This document shows positions 62,533 through 64,000 of a stretch of 64,000 bases of DNA, piece by piece. The position numbers and the translations under genes were made by a program. The stretch is taken from positions 104,485 to 168,484 of the forward strand of contig NZ_KB898630.1 in NCBI RefSeq assembly GCF_000377705.1. The letters run 5' to 3'. Numbering within the stretch: the stretch's first letter is position 1; each line of letters opens with the position of its first letter. The notes below the pieces were generated by a model that worked only from the letters and a program-made list of their open reading frames with translations, made no database searches and was not told the origin of the DNA. This DNA comes from Salsuginibacillus kocurii DSM 18087. GTDB lineage: Bacteria > Bacillota > Bacilli > Bacillales > Marinococcaceae.

Positions 62533-62607
62533 TGGCTGGGCTAGCTGGATTCGAACCAGCGCATGACGGAGTCAAAGTCCGTTGCCTTACCGCTTGGCTA
62601 TAGCCCA
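62533..62607 (-). tRNA. tRNA-Gln (TTG)
   Basis: A 75-nt tRNA. Anticodon arm ACGGA-CTTTGAC-TCCGT gives TTG; acceptor TGGGCTA/TAGCCCA; encoded CCA. Confidence 0.95.
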
Positions 62608-62622
62608 ATCCGTAATATCAGA

Positions 62623-62699
62623 TGGGGCGGTTGATGGGGATCGAACCCACGAATGCCGGAGCCACAATCCGGTGCGTTAACCACTTCGCCACAACCGCC
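62623..62699 (-). tRNA. tRNA-His (GTG)
   Basis: A tRNA of 77 nt counting an encoded G at position -1. Anticodon arm CCGGA-TTGTGGC-TCCGG gives GTG; discriminator C opposite G-1, as required by histidyl-tRNA synthetase. Confidence 0.95.
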
Positions 62700-62716
62700 A
62701 TGATCAAGTTAGTTAA

Positions 62717-62791
62717 TGGCAGGGGTAGTAGGAATCGAACCCACATTTGCGGTTTTGGAGACCGCCGTTCTCGCCGTTGAACTATACCCCT
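62717..62791 (-). tRNA. tRNA-Trp (CCA)
   Basis: A 75-nt tRNA. Anticodon arm GCGGT-CTCCAAA-ACCGC gives CCA; acceptor AGGGGTA; 3' CCA encoded. Confidence 0.95.
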
Positions 62792-62797
62792 ATAAGT

Positions 62798-62882
62798 TGG
62801 TGGAGGGGGACGGATTCGAACCGCCGAACCCGAAGGAGCGGATTTACAGTCCGCCGCGTTTGGCCAACTTCGCTACCCCTCC
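62798..62882 (-). tRNA. tRNA-Tyr (GTA)
   Basis: An 85-nt tRNA with a long variable arm. Anticodon arm GCGGA-CTGTAAA-TCCGC gives GTA; encoded CCA. Confidence 0.95.
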
Positions 62883-62901
62883 ACATAATAACAGAAATAA
62901 A

Positions 62902-62977
<76 letters not shown>

Positions 62978-62988
62978 CCGTAACAAAA

Positions 62989-63064
<76 letters not shown>

Positions 63065-63073
63065 TAAATAAAA

Positions 63074-63149
63074 TGGCGGGCCTGACGGGAATCGAACCCG
63101 CGATCTCCTGCGTGACAGGCAGGCATGTTAACCGCTACACCACAGGCCC
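63074..63149 (-). tRNA. tRNA-Asp (GTC)
   Basis: A 76-nt tRNA. Anticodon arm CCTGC-CTGTCAC-GCAGG gives GTC; acceptor GGGCCTG; encoded CCA. Confidence 0.95.
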
Positions 63150-63225
63150 ATTTTAATAAGTTACTGTTCGGTAAGTATTTAGTTTTTACACTGGTTGTGC
63201 AATCAACTTTGATACTAATTAAAAT

Positions 63226-63302
<77 letters not shown>

Positions 63303-63316
63303 ATATAAATAATGAA

Positions 63317-63392
63317 TGGTGGAGGATGACAGGATCGAACTGCCGACCCCCTGCTTGTAAGGCAGGTGCTCTCCCGGCTGAGCTAATCCTCC
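63317..63392 (-). tRNA. tRNA-Val (TAC)
   Basis: A 76-nt tRNA. Anticodon arm CCTGC-CTTACAA-GCAGG gives TAC; acceptor GGAGGAT; encoded CCA. Confidence 0.95.
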
Positions 63393-63400
63393 AATTAAGA

Positions 63401-63475
63401 TGGTGACCCGTGCGGGATTCGAACCCGCGTTACCGCCGTGAAAGGGCGGTGTCTTAACCCCTTGACCAACGGGCC
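63401..63475 (-). tRNA. tRNA-Glu (TTC)
   Basis: A 75-nt tRNA. Anticodon arm CCGCC-CTTTCAC-GGCGG gives TTC; acceptor GGCCCGT pairs with ACGGGTC; encoded CCA. Confidence 0.95.
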
Positions 63476-63491
63476 TTTTATATAAATTAAA

Positions 63492-63583
63492 TGGCGGAGA
63501 GCGAGGGATTCGAACCCTCGAGACGGTTAAACCCGCCTACACGATTTCCAATCGTGCTCCTTAAGCCACTCGGACAGCTCTCC
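63492..63583 (-). tRNA. tRNA-Ser (GGA)
   Basis: A 92-nt tRNA with a long variable arm. Anticodon arm CACGA-TTGGAAA-TCGTG gives GGA; acceptor GGAGAGC; encoded CCA. Confidence 0.95.
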
Positions 63584-63586
63584 TAA

Positions 63587-63661
63587 TGGCTCCACAGGCA
63601 GGATTCGAACCTGCGACCGATCGGTTAACAGCCGATTGCTCTACCACTGAGCTACTGTGGA
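63587..63661 (-). tRNA. tRNA-Asn (GTT)
   Basis: A 75-nt tRNA. Anticodon arm ATCGG-CTGTTAA-CCGAT gives GTT; acceptor TCCACAG; encoded CCA. It is the first tRNA after the 5S gene. Confidence 0.95.
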
Positions 63662-63741
63662 ATGTTTATGTAACAAGAGACATCTATTAGTTTAATATAA
63701 AAGCTATGTGAAATGCAAGAGTAAATTTTAAAAACTTATTG

Positions 63742-63858
63742 GCCTGGCAGCGTCCTACTCTCACGGGGGGTTGCCCCCCGATTACCATCGGCGCTGAAGA
63801 GCTTAACGGCCGTGTTCGGCATGGGAACGGGTGTGACCTCTTCGCCATCACCACCAGA
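63742..63858 (-). rRNA. 5S ribosomal RNA
   Basis: Read on the minus strand this begins TCTGGTGGTGATGGCGAAG, contains the conserved CACACCCGTTCCCATGCCGA and GAGAGTAGGACGCTGCCAG, and ends at the complementary 3' strand (CCAGGC). Length of about 117 nt is normal. It lies between 23S rRNA and the tRNA cluster. Ends are estimated to within a few bases. Confidence 0.95.
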
Positions 63859-63936
63859 CCAATATAGAGTGTTATTCACTCAAAACTGGATAGCGTCGTT
63901 GATGAAATACCGGTGCGTTGACTTAAACCATTAGGA

Positions 63937-64000
63937 TAAGCCCTCGACCGATTAGTATCTGTCAGCTGCACGTGTCGCCACGCGTCCACCTCAGACCTAT
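63937..64000 (-). rRNA. 23S ribosomal RNA, 3' end (partial)
   Basis: On the minus strand the sequence CGACACGTGCAGCTGACAGA followed by TACTAATCGGTCGAGGGCTT is the universally conserved 3' end of Firmicute 23S rRNA. The gene continues beyond the window edge. The exact 3' end is approximate. Confidence 0.92.

Overview
The window is a chromosome segment of a spore-forming Bacillaceae bacterium. It carries spore genes (an alpha/beta SASP, SpoVR, YhbH, PrkA, YhaL, two YjcZ-type microproteins). Gene order matches the Bacillus subtilis yha/yhe and yhb regions block by block, and the 23S-5S-tRNA block has the same 16-tRNA order as B. subtilis trnD. Extracytoplasmic proteins such as PrsA are very acidic, which suggests a halophilic or alkaliphilic lifestyle (inference). 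Species cannot be fixed from sequence alone.

Layout. (1) 1-6.4 kb: a repeat-derived stretch, a YpmS-like protein, two YjcZ-like microproteins, the lipoprotein foldase PrsA, YhaL, the exoribonuclease YhaM, and a CssRS-type secretion-stress two-component system. (2) 6.6-16.9 kb: a DMT transporter, an Asn-rich protein, the YhaQ/YhaP ABC exporter, YhzD, HemZ, a HAD-fold protein (YhaX) lacking its nucleophile, YheA, YheB, YheE, a 54-residue microprotein and a SASP. (3) 17.1-25.2 kb: a seven-gene minus-strand operon for leucine/isovalerate breakdown (acyl-CoA dehydrogenase, biotin carboxylase, biotin carrier, HMG-CoA lyase, enoyl-CoA hydratase, carboxyltransferase, acetoacetyl-CoA synthetase-like ligase), with a perfect CcpA cre palindrome upstream. 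(4) 26-38 kb: LemA, LOG protein, M29 aminopeptidase, SpoVR, acylphosphatase, arylamine N-acetyltransferase, phosphoglucomutase, GlpD and a CheY/CheX-like pair, with several repeat-like intergenic elements. (5) 38.5-57.5 kb: phospholipase-D family proteins, MsrA, a lone tRNA-Pro, a TetR/small multidrug exporter operon with a palindromic operator, YhbH, signal peptidase I, a secreted Ig-like protein, PrkA, a class A PBP, and the queG-ogt-yhbB-trmL cluster, then a B3/4 protein, Dps and DUF4395. (6) 57.7-64 kb: a heterodimeric ABC exporter, a decayed IS1595-type transposase remnant, 16 tRNAs, 5S rRNA and the 3' end of 23S rRNA, all on the minus strand.

Functional links. PrsA and CssRS both serve protein export quality control. 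PrkA, YhbH and SpoVR are the three members of a widely co-occurring starvation/sporulation set, here split over about 20 kb. The leucine operon encodes a route from isovaleryl-CoA to acetoacetyl-CoA and would be shut off by preferred carbon sources through the cre site. I see no CRISPR array, prophage or biosynthetic cluster. The least described items are the CheY/CheX-like module with MshEN-like N-terminal repeats, the YhaX-type pseudo-phosphatase, several microproteins and the intergenic inverted-repeat families.
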